Origin: CAMYLR01 sp039590215
GTDB lineage: Bacteria; Gemmatimonadota; Gemmatimonadetes; JACCXV01; JAHWKZ01
Reading direction: 5' to 3'
Length of the DNA: 23,793 bases
Assembly (NCBI GenBank): GCA_039590215.1
Contig: JBDHFX010000020.1
Coordinates: 1-23,793 of the forward strand
The translations under genes were made by a program, and so were the position numbers. Shown piece by piece: positions 6,195-13,927 of this stretch. Position 1 is the stretch's first letter, and each line of letters starts with the position of its first letter. The notes below the pieces were generated by a model that was not told the DNA's origin, did no database searches, and was given only the letters and a program-made list of their open reading frames with translations.

Positions 6195-7700
6195 GTGACG
6201 ATACCTAGACCGGACGACACTATCCCGGCCCGTTCGAACGTCGGGCGGCAGACCGTGTCCGGCGCGGTCAAGATGTTCCTCGCCCAGGGGCTCATGGTTC
6301 CGACCGGACTGGCCACCGTTGCTTTTCTAACTCGGGCCCTGGGACCAGACGGCTACGGGGTTTACGGGCTCGCCGTGACGTTGGTCATGACGATCGAGTG
6401 GACGATCGCTCACGCGTTGTCCCGCGCCACCATCCGCCTAGTCGGCAGCAGCACGGATTGGAAGCCCGTTGCAACACGGGTGTTGCAGATCTACCTCGTT
6501 GTCAGCCTGGCGGTGGCGATTGGGATTTGGTTCTCGGCACCAGCGCTGGCTGGTTTTCTCGATGAACCGCGGTTGATCGCTCCTCTGAGGCTGCTCACGA
6601 TCGACGTCCCCCTCTTGGTGATGGGTTTCGGCCACCAGGTGATCCTGACTGGACGCGGGCAATTTGGGCAACGCGCATTGGCGATCTCGGCCCGCTGGGT
6701 CGCGCGAGTGGCGCTGATCGTTCTTTTCGTCAGCCTGGGCCTCTCGATCAACGGCGCAATTCTAGGCACGATCGGCGCATCACTGGTTGAGCTCATCGTT
6801 GCCATGCGCTATGACCGGCCGGCACTGTTCCGTCGTGTTCAAGCGCCGGTACGCGCGCTCTACGTTTATGCTCTTCCGCTATTTCTCTTGAGTCTCGGTT
6901 TGCGCTTCATTGCGCAGGTGGACCTGATCGCGTTCAAAGCGCTCGGCGGAACGACAGCGATGGCCGGTGTTTTCGCTGGCGCGCGGAGCCTCGCGCTCAT
7001 GGCGGCGCTCTTCTCGATGGCCTTCTCGCCGCTGTTGCTGTCTACTCTGAGCCGACTGGTCGGCGTGGGTGATCTCGAGCACGCGCGCGATATGGGTCGT
7101 GACGCGCTTCGCTTCCCGTTTCTTTTGCTACCGTTGATTGGGATCGCAGTCGGCGCATCAATCGAGATCACTGTGTTCGCTCTGGGGGTCGAATTCGAAG
7201 CTGCTGCACCGCTACTCGAGCAGCTCGTCATCGCGGGTGTCGCGATGACGCTGTTCGGGATCTGCTCCTCGATCCTCACCGCTGCTGGCAAGCCCCACTG
7301 GACGTTCGCACTGATCGGCCCTCTGGCCCCAATCGCCGTCGCAGGGCACCTGGTGGCGGTACCACGGTGGGGCGCCATCGGCGCAGCCTCGGTAACCGCC
7401 TCGGTGTCGGTTGTAGCAGCGGTGTTAGGTGTCTTCGCGGTCGGCAAGCTGTGGCACGTCTGGCCGCCGCCGTCGTCGATCCTCCGCGGTATCGCAGTCG
7501 CCCTGGCGACTTACGTTGCCGCCCGTTGGTGGGTGACCACCGGTTGGCTGATCGTTATTAAGCTGACCGTGATCTCGATCGCGATTCCGGTTGTCTTGTG
7601 GGTCAGTGGGGAGTTCGACGCGCGGGAAAGAAGACTCTTGCGCGCGGTGCTTCTGCGACCTTGGGAAGACGGTCCAGGCTCCACCTTCGAGGCGCAATAG
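6195..7700 (+). CDS. Polysaccharide/oligosaccharide flippase (Wzx/MOP superfamily)
   Basis: A 501-residue, strongly hydrophobic protein with about 12-14 predicted membrane helices, matching the MOP-superfamily exporters that flip lipid-linked glycans across the inner membrane. The N-terminus has the family signature: SGAVKMFLAQGL (20-31) followed by ATVAFLTRALGPDGYGVYGL (40-59). The middle carries ALPLFLLSLGLRFIAQVDLI and a short basic cytoplasmic segment (DLEHARDMGRDALRF). The last helix pair ends in a charged tail (ARERRLLRAVLLRPWED). It starts at GTG 6195, 49 bases from the divergent glycosyltransferase start, and its TAG is 23 bases from the convergent two-helix membrane protein gene. The substrate cannot be read from sequence. 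The neighbours (glycosyltransferase, FAD enzyme) suggest a surface glycan locus. Confidence 0.9.
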   Translation: MTIPRPDDTIPARSNVGRQTVSGAVKMFLAQGLMVPTGLATVAFLTRALGPDGYGVYGLAVTLVMTIEWTIAHALSRATIRLVGSSTDWKPVATRVLQIYLVVSLAVAIGIWFSAPALAGFLDEPRLIAPLRLLTIDVPLLVMGFGHQVILTGRGQFGQRALAISARWVARVALIVLFVSLGLSINGAILGTIGASLVELIVAMRYDRPALFRRVQAPVRALYVYALPLFLLSLGLRFIAQVDLIAFKALGGTTAMAGVFAGARSLALMAALFSMAFSPLLLSTLSRLVGVGDLEHARDMGRDALRFPFLLLPLIGIAVGASIEITVFALGVEFEAAAPLLEQLVIAGVAMTLFGICSSILTAAGKPHWTFALIGPLAPIAVAGHLVAVPRWGAIGAASVTASVSVVAAVLGVFAVGKLWHVWPPPSSILRGIAVALATYVAARWWVTTGWLIVIKLTVISIAIPVVLWVSGEFDARERRLLRAVLLRPWEDGPGSTFEAQ

Positions 7701-7723
7701 CGCGCTCGATCGCGATTCCCCGG

Positions 7724-8032
7724 CTACCCTCGCTCGGCGAAGTAGTTATACAGCCGGGCGAGCGACCACCCAACGGCCGATCCCACCAGAACACCGTAGC
7801 CAAAGCCGATCACCGAGCCGGGCCAGGTCACCGAGTAGCCGGGAAAGTAGTTGCCCAGCAGGCCAAGTGTCGGTCCGATCTGGGGTCCACCACGAATGAG
7901 CAGCCACGCGGTGGCAAGAAAGAGCCCCAGGCCACCCAGCACACCAAATACTATCGCCATGGCACCAGCGCGCATGCGGGCCACTGCGGCCCGAACCAGT
8001 GCTCGTTCTTTGTCGGTAACACCTCGGGTCAT
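7724..8032 (-). CDS. Small two-helix membrane protein, paralogue of the upstream FAD enzyme's C-terminal domain
   Basis: A 102-residue protein with two predicted membrane helices (about 22-46 and 69-95), a charged N-terminus and a short basic end. ATG 8032 lies 2 bases after the FAD-enzyme stop and about 8 bases after a GGAG, so it is co-translated; a longer upstream reading would overlap that gene in another frame and is rejected. Conserved features are GLFLATAWLLIR (36-47), LGLLGNYFPGYSVTWPG (56-72) and a glycine-rich second helix (IGFGYGVLVGSAVG). Residues 33-96 align without gaps to FAD-enzyme residues 518-581, with 28 identities. The layout resembles a small two-TM family often labelled 'bacteriophage holin' in chromosomal genes; that likeness is from memory. 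No lysis genes are near, so a phage role is unlikely. It may anchor or partner the FAD enzyme. Confidence 0.82.
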   Translation of the reverse strand: MTRGVTDKERALVRAAVARMRAGAMAIVFGVLGGLGLFLATAWLLIRGGPQIGPTLGLLGNYFPGYSVTWPGSVIGFGYGVLVGSAVGWSLARLYNYFAERG

Positions 8033-8034
8033 TC

Positions 8035-9858
8035 CTACTCCAGGTTCAGCGGATCGATTGTGCCGGCGACCTCGAGCTCGCGCTCCAGGATCGTCTCCTC
8101 CCACCCGATGATCAAATTGATAAGCCAGGCGACACCGAAACCAACACCGAAACCAAACAACCCGGCGCCGATGAATCCCAACACGGCCCCACCCCAACTG
8201 ACCTCGTAGCCCAGCAAATACTGACCAACGAGCGCGAGCACTTCATCCGAGTCGCGTTCGGCACGCAGCAGAACCCACGTCGTAGTCAGGAACAACCCAA
8301 CGCCACTCACGATGGCGACCGCCAAACCCAGCGCGAGCGAGTCGTAGCGGGCGAAGGCCGCCGCCAAGACGTCCTCGAGAGTCTCATCAGCAGCGACCGA
8401 CGGCGTCAGGCGATCCGCGACCGGCACTCTCTTCTCAGTGTCCAGCCCACGCTTTTCCTCGTGGTATTCACTTTCGACGTTGACTGACCACACATCGTAG
8501 TCGGCTCCGTCGACATTGCGGGCCGCGTAAATCCCAGTCAGCATCGAGTGATCCTGATTGTTGTAGCGATGCTGACCGTTGCGTCCGATGAGCTGAAGGT
8601 TGGTCAAGCTACTGGTGTAGCCTCGCACGGTCGCCAACGCTTCTTCGTAGTACGAGTCGTACACTGGATACGCCTTGGGCATCCGGACCACCGTCCCGTC
8701 GATGAGGGTGTCCGGGCGGATCAACCCCAACCGTATCATCTCGGCCTCTCCCAACTCGACAAGCGCTTTGTCTGGCGCGGACCATAATTCATCCCCTTCA
8801 TTGACAAAGTACTCTAGTCCCAGCGAGGTGGTGCTCGGGTCTGGAACCATCTCGGGGCTCCAGTTCTTGAAGTTCTGAACTCGTCCTACCTTCACGTTCG
8901 GCGAGTGGATGTATATCCAGTTGTCGGGGAAGACCTCCGCGTCGCGGACGATCAGGACGACGGTCAGGAAATCGCGATACTTGAGCTTGCCGGCCGCCGC
9001 AACCACCGATTCTGGCGCGGGTGGGTCGAGCGAGTAGACGAGCCGACGAGCCGGCATGGTGGACACGAAGTGATCGGCTGACACACGCTCGGTCCTGCCG
9101 TTCCCAAACCGAACCGTCACCGCTTCGACCCGACCGCCTTGATGGTGAAGATCAACGACTTCCGCCTCGAGATGTGTCCTCACGCCACGAGCCTCGAGTC
9201 GCTCGCACCATCGTTCCCACATCATGCCCGGACCGAGACGCGGGTATTGGAACTCGTCAATCAGCGTAGTGATGACCGAGCCGCCCGTCCGTCCGCCAAG
9301 AAAAGCGTGTTTGATCGCCTGCGTCAGGTTCAGGTTCTTGATACGCTGGGCAGCCCAGTCAGCGCCGATCTCACTGCACGGGATGCCCCACACTTTCTCG
9401 GTATAGGTCTCAAAGAAGATCTCGTACAGCCGGCGTCCGAATCGATTTACGACCCAATCTTCGAATGTTCGTTCATCACTGTTCGGAAACCCTCGCGCTT
9501 TTAGATAGCTGGCGACGATGCGGATCGATTCAACCGGCCCCAGCCCGCGGAGAGCGTTCCCCGGTCTCAACGGATAGTCGAAGAACCGGTCACGGTAATA
9601 GATCCGCGAGAGGCGAGGTCGGACGAGAAAATCGTCCCCCATCAACTCCTCCCACAGCGTCTGTATGATGTCGACCTTGGTGAAGAACCGGTGGCCGCCA
9701 ATGTCGAACCGATAACCACGGTAACTGACCGTGCGGGCGATACCGCCCACTTGATCATCCTTCTCGAACACGATCGATTGATGTCCGAGGTCTGTCAGCT
9801 CGTGTGCAGCCGTGAGTCCGGCAGGACCCGCGCCAATAACAACGACTCGCTCACTCAC
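8035..9858 (-). CDS. FAD-dependent amine-oxidase-like oxidoreductase with C-terminal membrane domain
   Basis: A 607-residue flavoprotein. The N-terminal Rossmann motif VVVIGAGPAGLTAA (5-18), Glu32 for the ribose, the GGIA (38-41) after it and DIGGHRFFTK (52-61) place it in the amine oxidase/protoporphyrinogen-oxidase-like superfamily that also includes UDP-galactopyranose mutase. Later motifs IHSPNVKVGRVQNFKNWSPE and RNGQHRYNNQDHSM are typical of a subgroup found in polysaccharide clusters. The catalytic part ends near residue 470, and a linker leads to two membrane helices (about 508-531 and 556-584) and a charged tail. That membrane module is paralogous to the next gene's product. It starts at GTG 9858, 21 bases after gcvT. 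I infer membrane-tethered chemistry on a glycan or lipid precursor; the reaction is unknown. A heme-pathway role is less likely because no hem gene is present. Confidence 0.88.
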   Translation of the reverse strand: MSERVVVIGAGPAGLTAAHELTDLGHQSIVFEKDDQVGGIARTVSYRGYRFDIGGHRFFTKVDIIQTLWEELMGDDFLVRPRLSRIYYRDRFFDYPLRPGNALRGLGPVESIRIVASYLKARGFPNSDERTFEDWVVNRFGRRLYEIFFETYTEKVWGIPCSEIGADWAAQRIKNLNLTQAIKHAFLGGRTGGSVITTLIDEFQYPRLGPGMMWERWCERLEARGVRTHLEAEVVDLHHQGGRVEAVTVRFGNGRTERVSADHFVSTMPARRLVYSLDPPAPESVVAAAGKLKYRDFLTVVLIVRDAEVFPDNWIYIHSPNVKVGRVQNFKNWSPEMVPDPSTTSLGLEYFVNEGDELWSAPDKALVELGEAEMIRLGLIRPDTLIDGTVVRMPKAYPVYDSYYEEALATVRGYTSSLTNLQLIGRNGQHRYNNQDHSMLTGIYAARNVDGADYDVWSVNVESEYHEEKRGLDTEKRVPVADRLTPSVAADETLEDVLAAAFARYDSLALGLAVAIVSGVGLFLTTTWVLLRAERDSDEVLALVGQYLLGYEVSWGGAVLGFIGAGLFGFGVGFGVAWLINLIIGWEETILERELEVAGTIDPLNLE

Positions 9859-9879
9859 CGGGGGACAAACAGCTACCGT

Positions 9880-10986
9880 TCACCGGTTGAGCGAACCGCC
9901 GTCGTAGAAGGGGGGCTTGGCGATCTCCGCAGCTACTTCTTTCCCGCGAATCAAAACCGCCAGGGTGCGGCCTGGTTTGGCGTGATCGACCGGCAAGTAG
10001 CAGGTTCCGATTCCATAACCGAGTGAAGGGCTCATCGCACCACTGCGCACCTCCGAGATCTCGGTTCCATCCACGGCTACGGGATAGCCGGTGCGTGGAA
10101 TACCTCGGTCGAGAAGCCGAAAACCGACCAGCCGGCGTTCTGGTCCAGAGTCAGCGATTTCCCTTAGCCGATCACGACCTACGAAATCGCCTTTATCGAG
10201 CTTTACGATCCACCCAAGTGCGGCTTCATACGGATTGACGGTTTCGTCGATGTCGTTGCCGTACAGGGCGTAGCGCATTTCGAGCCGCAGCGTATCGCGG
10301 GCTGCCAACCCACAAGGCTGCAGGCCAACCCCCTCGCCAGCCTCCATCACCGCTTGCCACACCGCTGCCGAGCCCTCGCGGTCGAAATAGAGCTCGTAGC
10401 CCAGCTCTCCGGTATACCCGGTACGACTCACGATCGTCGACACGGAGGCGACCATCCCCTCCCGTTTCCAGTAGAATCGAAGCTCGTCAAGAGGAACATC
10501 GGTCACCGCAGCCATGACCTGACTCGCCCGAGGGCCCTGAACGGCAAGCAGCGACGTGCTTTCCGACTCGTCAGCGAGCGTCACATCGGCCGGAAGATGA
10601 CGGTTTACATGTGTCCAATCTTTGGCGATGTTCGAAGCGTTGACGACCATCATGTACCGATTCTGGTCAAGCCGATAAACGACACAATCGTCGATGATCC
10701 CACCGTTTTCGTTGATCATCGCTGAGTATTGTGCCTGGTCTACGGATAACGTCGATACATCGTTGACGGTCACCCGTTGCACCGCTTCCAGCGCATTCGG
10801 CCCGCCAAAAACGAACTCTCCCATATGACTCACGTCGAAGACCCCGGCGCGTTCCCTCACCGCCCGATGCTCCTCGGTGATCGACGTATACTGGACCGGC
10901 ATCACGAAACCCGCAAAAGGCACCATCCGCGCGCCTAGCTGTTCGTGGATGCTGGTGAACCCGGTTCGCTTGAGATCTGGTGGCAC
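9880..10986 (-). CDS. gcvT: Glycine cleavage system T protein (aminomethyltransferase)
   Basis: GcvT transfers the aminomethyl carbon from lipoyl-GcvH to tetrahydrofolate, giving 5,10-methylene-THF and ammonia. The 368-residue product has the expected length. Motifs: HEQLGARMVPFAGFVMPVQY (14-33), GVFDVSHMGEF (48-58), the catalytic aspartate in GGIIDDCVVYR (95-105, Asp100 equivalent to Asp101 of E. coli), GYTGELGYELYF and the C-terminal folate-binding part. GTG 10986 is taken as start because it gives the family N-terminus and lies one base after the hslU stop; a TTG at 11025 would add 13 residues inside hslU. No gcvH or gcvP is in the window. The gene ends the hslVU series and precedes the FAD enzyme by 21 bases. 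TrmFO, three genes upstream, uses the same folate. Confidence 0.95.
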   Translation of the reverse strand: MPPDLKRTGFTSIHEQLGARMVPFAGFVMPVQYTSITEEHRAVRERAGVFDVSHMGEFVFGGPNALEAVQRVTVNDVSTLSVDQAQYSAMINENGGIIDDCVVYRLDQNRYMMVVNASNIAKDWTHVNRHLPADVTLADESESTSLLAVQGPRASQVMAAVTDVPLDELRFYWKREGMVASVSTIVSRTGYTGELGYELYFDREGSAAVWQAVMEAGEGVGLQPCGLAARDTLRLEMRYALYGNDIDETVNPYEAALGWIVKLDKGDFVGRDRLREIADSGPERRLVGFRLLDRGIPRTGYPVAVDGTEISEVRSGAMSPSLGYGIGTCYLPVDHAKPGRTLAVLIRGKEVAAEIAKPPFYDGGSLNR

Positions 10987-10987
10987 G

Positions 10988-12469
10988 CTAGAGGATGTAC
11001 TTGCGAAGGTCTCTGTCTTCCACAATCTCCCCCAACCTCTCCTGTACCGCTTCCGCGTCGATCGTAACCCGTTCTGTCATGATATCGGGAACGTCAAACA
11101 GGATATCGTCGAGCAGTCTGGTCATAACCGTGTGGAGCCGGCGGGCACCGATGTTCTCCATCTGATCGTTGACCTCGGCCGCGATGCGGGCGATCTCTCG
11201 GATTGCCTCCCCACGGAAAGACAGATGAACGCCTTCTGTCTTGAGCAGCGCCTCGTACTGAAGGGTCAAAGCGTTCTTGGGTTCGGTGAGGATCCGCTCG
11301 AAGTCCCGGGCGGTCAGGCTACTCAGCTCGACCCGTATCGGGAAGCGCCCCTGGATCTCGGGGATCAAGTCGCTGGGTTTCGACACATGAAACGCACCCG
11401 CTGCGATAAACAGAATGTGATCCGTTCGAATGAGCCCGTACTTGGTCTGCACGTTCGACCCCTCGACGATCGGCAGCAAGTCTCGCTGCACCCCTTCGCG
11501 CGAGACATCCGGTGCACCGGTGATCTTCTCGCCCGCGATCTTATCGATCTCGTCGAGGAATACGATCCCCGAGTTTTCGGTGCGGTAGATCGCCTCGTTC
11601 ACGACCTCATCCATGTCGACCAGCTTATTGAGCTCCTCCTGGAGTAGAATCCGCCGCGCCTCGGCCACGGTCACCTTTCGACGTTTCGTTCGCTTGGGGA
11701 TCATCTCTTCGAGCATCTCGCTCACGCTCACGTCCATCTCCTCGAAACCCATGGGAGAGAGGACCTCAATGAATGGGAGCCGACTCGAGGTCGTCTCGAT
11801 CTCTACCTGTCGCTCTTCGAGCTTTCCGTCGGTCAACAACCGGCGCAACTTATCGCGGGACCGTTCTCGCTGGACGCGTGGATCTTCGGTATGCGTACCT
11901 TCCGACTCACGCGCGACCCCAGCTGGGTCTACCAAGTAGCGATGCCCACCGTCGGCTTCTTCAGCGCCCCTCAATGGCGGTAGCAGCAAGTCCAGCAGCC
12001 GCTCCTCAACGCTTGATTCCGCCTGCTCGTAGACTTCGTCTTCCCAGTCTTGGCGCACCATGTTCACCGAGGTTTCTGCGAGATCACGGATCATCGATTC
12101 GACATCCCGACCCACATACCCGACTTCGGTGAACTTCGAGGCCTCGACCTTGATGAACGGCGCATCGGCGAGACGCGCCAGCCGGCGTGAGATTTCGGTC
12201 TTACCTACACCGGTGGGACCGATCATGATGATGTTGTTGGGCAAGATTTCGTCGCGCAGGTCGTCTTCGACGCGCAAGCGCCGCCAGCGATTTCGAAGTG
12301 CGATCGCGACCGCACGCTTGGCGTCGTCCTGGCCAACGATGTACTTGTCGAGCTCGGCAACGATCTCCCGAGGTGTCAGCGTGGAGTACGGATCTGTGTC
12401 GCCGGCTATCGAAGACTCCTGTTGCTCGGCGGTCACGATCCCCGTTTGGCTGCGACCATCATCACTCAT
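10988..12469 (-). CDS. hslU: ATP-dependent protease ATPase subunit HslU (ClpY)
   Basis: HslU is the AAA+ ring that unfolds proteins for the HslV peptidase. The 493-residue product carries TPREIVAELDKYIVGQ (32-46), Walker A GPTGVGKT (84-91), the pore loop GYVG (117-120), an intermediate domain (about 125-270), Walker B IVFLDEID (302-309), the sensor segment IAAGAFH (355-361), the arginine-finger region IQGRFPIRVE (372-381) and sensor-2 GARRLHT (441-447). The C-terminus DLRKYIL matches the conserved HslU tail that inserts between HslV subunits to activate it. Upstream of TPREIV there are about 30 polar residues not present in E. coli HslU; a GTG at 12436 is an alternative start. The ATG overlaps the hslV stop by 8 bases, so the two subunits are translationally coupled. 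Confidence 0.97.
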   Translation of the reverse strand: MSDDGRSQTGIVTAEQQESSIAGDTDPYSTLTPREIVAELDKYIVGQDDAKRAVAIALRNRWRRLRVEDDLRDEILPNNIIMIGPTGVGKTEISRRLARLADAPFIKVEASKFTEVGYVGRDVESMIRDLAETSVNMVRQDWEDEVYEQAESSVEERLLDLLLPPLRGAEEADGGHRYLVDPAGVARESEGTHTEDPRVQRERSRDKLRRLLTDGKLEERQVEIETTSSRLPFIEVLSPMGFEEMDVSVSEMLEEMIPKRTKRRKVTVAEARRILLQEELNKLVDMDEVVNEAIYRTENSGIVFLDEIDKIAGEKITGAPDVSREGVQRDLLPIVEGSNVQTKYGLIRTDHILFIAAGAFHVSKPSDLIPEIQGRFPIRVELSSLTARDFERILTEPKNALTLQYEALLKTEGVHLSFRGEAIREIARIAAEVNDQMENIGARRLHTVMTRLLDDILFDVPDIMTERVTIDAEAVQERLGEIVEDRDLRKYIL

Positions 12470-12998
12470 TGTTTTCCAGCTCCAGGATCGTCAACTCGGC
12501 ATTGGTGTAGATGCAAATCTCGGCGGCGATCTGAAGCCCGCGCTCGACAATCGCCCTAGCGTCGAGATCAGAGTCGCGCGTCAGAGCACGGGCGGCAGCC
12601 AACGCGTATGGACCACCCGCGCCGATGGCCAGAATCCCATCGTCGGGCTCGATAACATCCCCGTTGCCCGATACGAGCAGACTATGCTCCTTATCACAGA
12701 CCGCCAACATCGCCTCCAGTCGCCTCAGGATCTTGTCTGAACGCCACTCTTTTGCCAGCTCGACCGCGGCCCGCGGCAGGTTTGTTGGGTAACGCTCGAT
12801 CTTCTCTTCGAACTTTTCAAATAACGTCAGCGCGTCAGCGGCGGCCCCTGCGAACCCAGCCACGATCGATCCGCTCTTTAGGTGCCGGACCTTCGACGAC
12901 CGGCTCTTCACGATCGTGTCTCCGAACGTGATCTGGCCGTCACCCCCGAGCGCGACGGCGCCGTTCTTTCGAACACCGAGGATTGTCGTTGCTTGCAT
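12462..12998 (-). CDS. hslV: ATP-dependent protease peptidase subunit HslV (ClpQ)
   Basis: HslV is the proteasome-like threonine peptidase of the HslUV complex. From the chosen start the product has 178 residues. The catalytic Thr follows the short propeptide MQA: MQA/TTILGV, exposed after processing. Other family marks are GGDGQITFGDT (18-28), the KVRHL segment, GFAGAAADALTLFEKFE, AVELAKEWRSDKILRRLEAMLAV, GNGDVIEP, GAGGPYALAAARAL and ICIYTN near the end. ATG 13013 shares ATGA with the xerC stop and would add five residues (MRGSR). I prefer ATG 12998 because AGAGG lies 7 bases before it and it leaves only three residues before the nucleophile, close to the MTT of E. coli. Either start gives the same mature enzyme. 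Confidence 0.96.
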   Translation of the reverse strand: MQATTILGVRKNGAVALGGDGQITFGDTIVKSRSSKVRHLKSGSIVAGFAGAAADALTLFEKFEEKIERYPTNLPRAAVELAKEWRSDKILRRLEAMLAVCDKEHSLLVSGNGDVIEPDDGILAIGAGGPYALAAARALTRDSDLDARAIVERGLQIAAEICIYTNAELTILELENNE

Positions 12999-13009
12999 GC
13001 GCGAGCCTC

Positions 13010-13927
13010 TCATGCGCGAGGGTGAGCCAAATCGTAGGCGGTCTTGATCCGTTCACGGGACAGATGCGTGTACAGCTGGGTAGTCGAAAGAGAAGCATGG
13101 CCAAGGAGCTCCTTGACCGCCATGATGTCAGCTCCGCGGTCGAGGAGATGGGTGGCAAACGAATGCCGAAGCGTATGGGTAGACACGCCTTCTCGTTCGG
13201 CGATCGTGTCCAGAGCCCGCTTCACGACGCGTTGAATCTGACGCACCGAGAGCGTACGGCCGGTCCGGCCGACAAACACTGGGGCCGCCGTATCAACGAG
13301 TGCGTCTTCATCCAGCTCGCCGCGGTATTGCTTGAGCGCTTCCAACGCTCGACCGGTGATCGGAACCCGACGCTCCTTGTCGCCCTTACCGATTACTCGA
13401 ACCGTCTTGGTCCCGGCGTCAACGTCCGCCCAGGTCAATCCAGCCAACTCACTGACCCTAAGGCCAGCGCCGTAGGCAACCTCCAATAGCGCCGCCAGTC
13501 GGCGCCCGAAGAATCCCTCCACCTTGGCGTAGTTCTCCAGCGCGCGGTCCAGCGTGGCTGCACTCAACACCTCCGGGAGCTTGCGGCTCTGCCGCGGAAC
13601 ACCGACCTGCTGAGCGGGATTCTTATCTGCCCAACCCTCACGACAAGCGTGACGAAAGAAACTTCGCACAGCTGCCAATCGCCTCGCAATCGTGCGTCGT
13701 ACCAAGCCGCGATCGGCACAGTGTCCCAGGAAGGCCCGCACGTCGTCCGGTCTCACCGTATTCAAGTCGATACTCGAGGTCCCCAGGTGATCGGCCGAAA
13801 AAGCGGCCCAGTCCTCGAGATCTCGGCGGTACGCGGCGATGGTGTTGGGGCTGTAGCGGCGAACCGCCTTGAGGTAGTCGAGGTGGTCGGCAATGTGCGC
13901 GCCGAGCGGCCCGCTTGCGGGCTTCAA
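13010..13927 (-). CDS. xerC: Tyrosine recombinase XerC
   Basis: A 305-residue site-specific recombinase, by position and sequence the XerC-type enzyme that resolves chromosome dimers at dif. The N-terminal SAM-like core-binding domain covers about 10-100 (RRYSPNTIAAYRRDL, 23-37). The catalytic domain has the full active site: Arg157 (GAGLRVSEL), Lys181 (GKGDKERRVP), His251-xx-Arg254 (HTLRHSFATH), His277 (LLGHASLSTTQ) and the nucleophile Tyr286 (LYTH). The start is TTG 13927, sharing TTGA with the trmFO stop; no ATG fits. Its stop overlaps the region before hslV. It is a chromosomal housekeeping copy inside a conserved series, not a phage integrase: there is no attachment site or excisionase nearby. 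XerD would be encoded elsewhere. Confidence 0.95.
   Translation of the reverse strand: MKPASGPLGAHIADHLDYLKAVRRYSPNTIAAYRRDLEDWAAFSADHLGTSSIDLNTVRPDDVRAFLGHCADRGLVRRTIARRLAAVRSFFRHACREGWADKNPAQQVGVPRQSRKLPEVLSAATLDRALENYAKVEGFFGRRLAALLEVAYGAGLRVSELAGLTWADVDAGTKTVRVIGKGDKERRVPITGRALEALKQYRGELDEDALVDTAAPVFVGRTGRTLSVRQIQRVVKRALDTIAEREGVSTHTLRHSFATHLLDRGADIMAVKELLGHASLSTTQLYTHLSRERIKTAYDLAHPRA

Noticed and set aside
5387..6208. Plus-strand open frame (273 codons) spanning the broken glycosyltransferase
   Set aside because: The minus strand carries GT2 motifs on both sides of the lesion, while the plus-strand product is Arg-rich and unlike any family I know.
7724..8032. Phage holin / prophage remnant
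   Set aside because: The two-helix architecture recalls holins, but no endolysin, integrase or phage structural gene is near, and the paralogous fusion to a metabolic enzyme argues for a cellular role.
8033..8197. 55-codon N-terminal extension of the small membrane protein
   Set aside because: It overlaps the FAD enzyme in another frame and is Arg/Trp-rich; ATG 8032 with GGAG upstream starts the conserved part.
13010..13927. Integrase of a mobile element
   Set aside because: The tyrosine recombinase lies in the conserved trmFO-xerC-hslV order and there are no attachment-site repeats or cargo genes.
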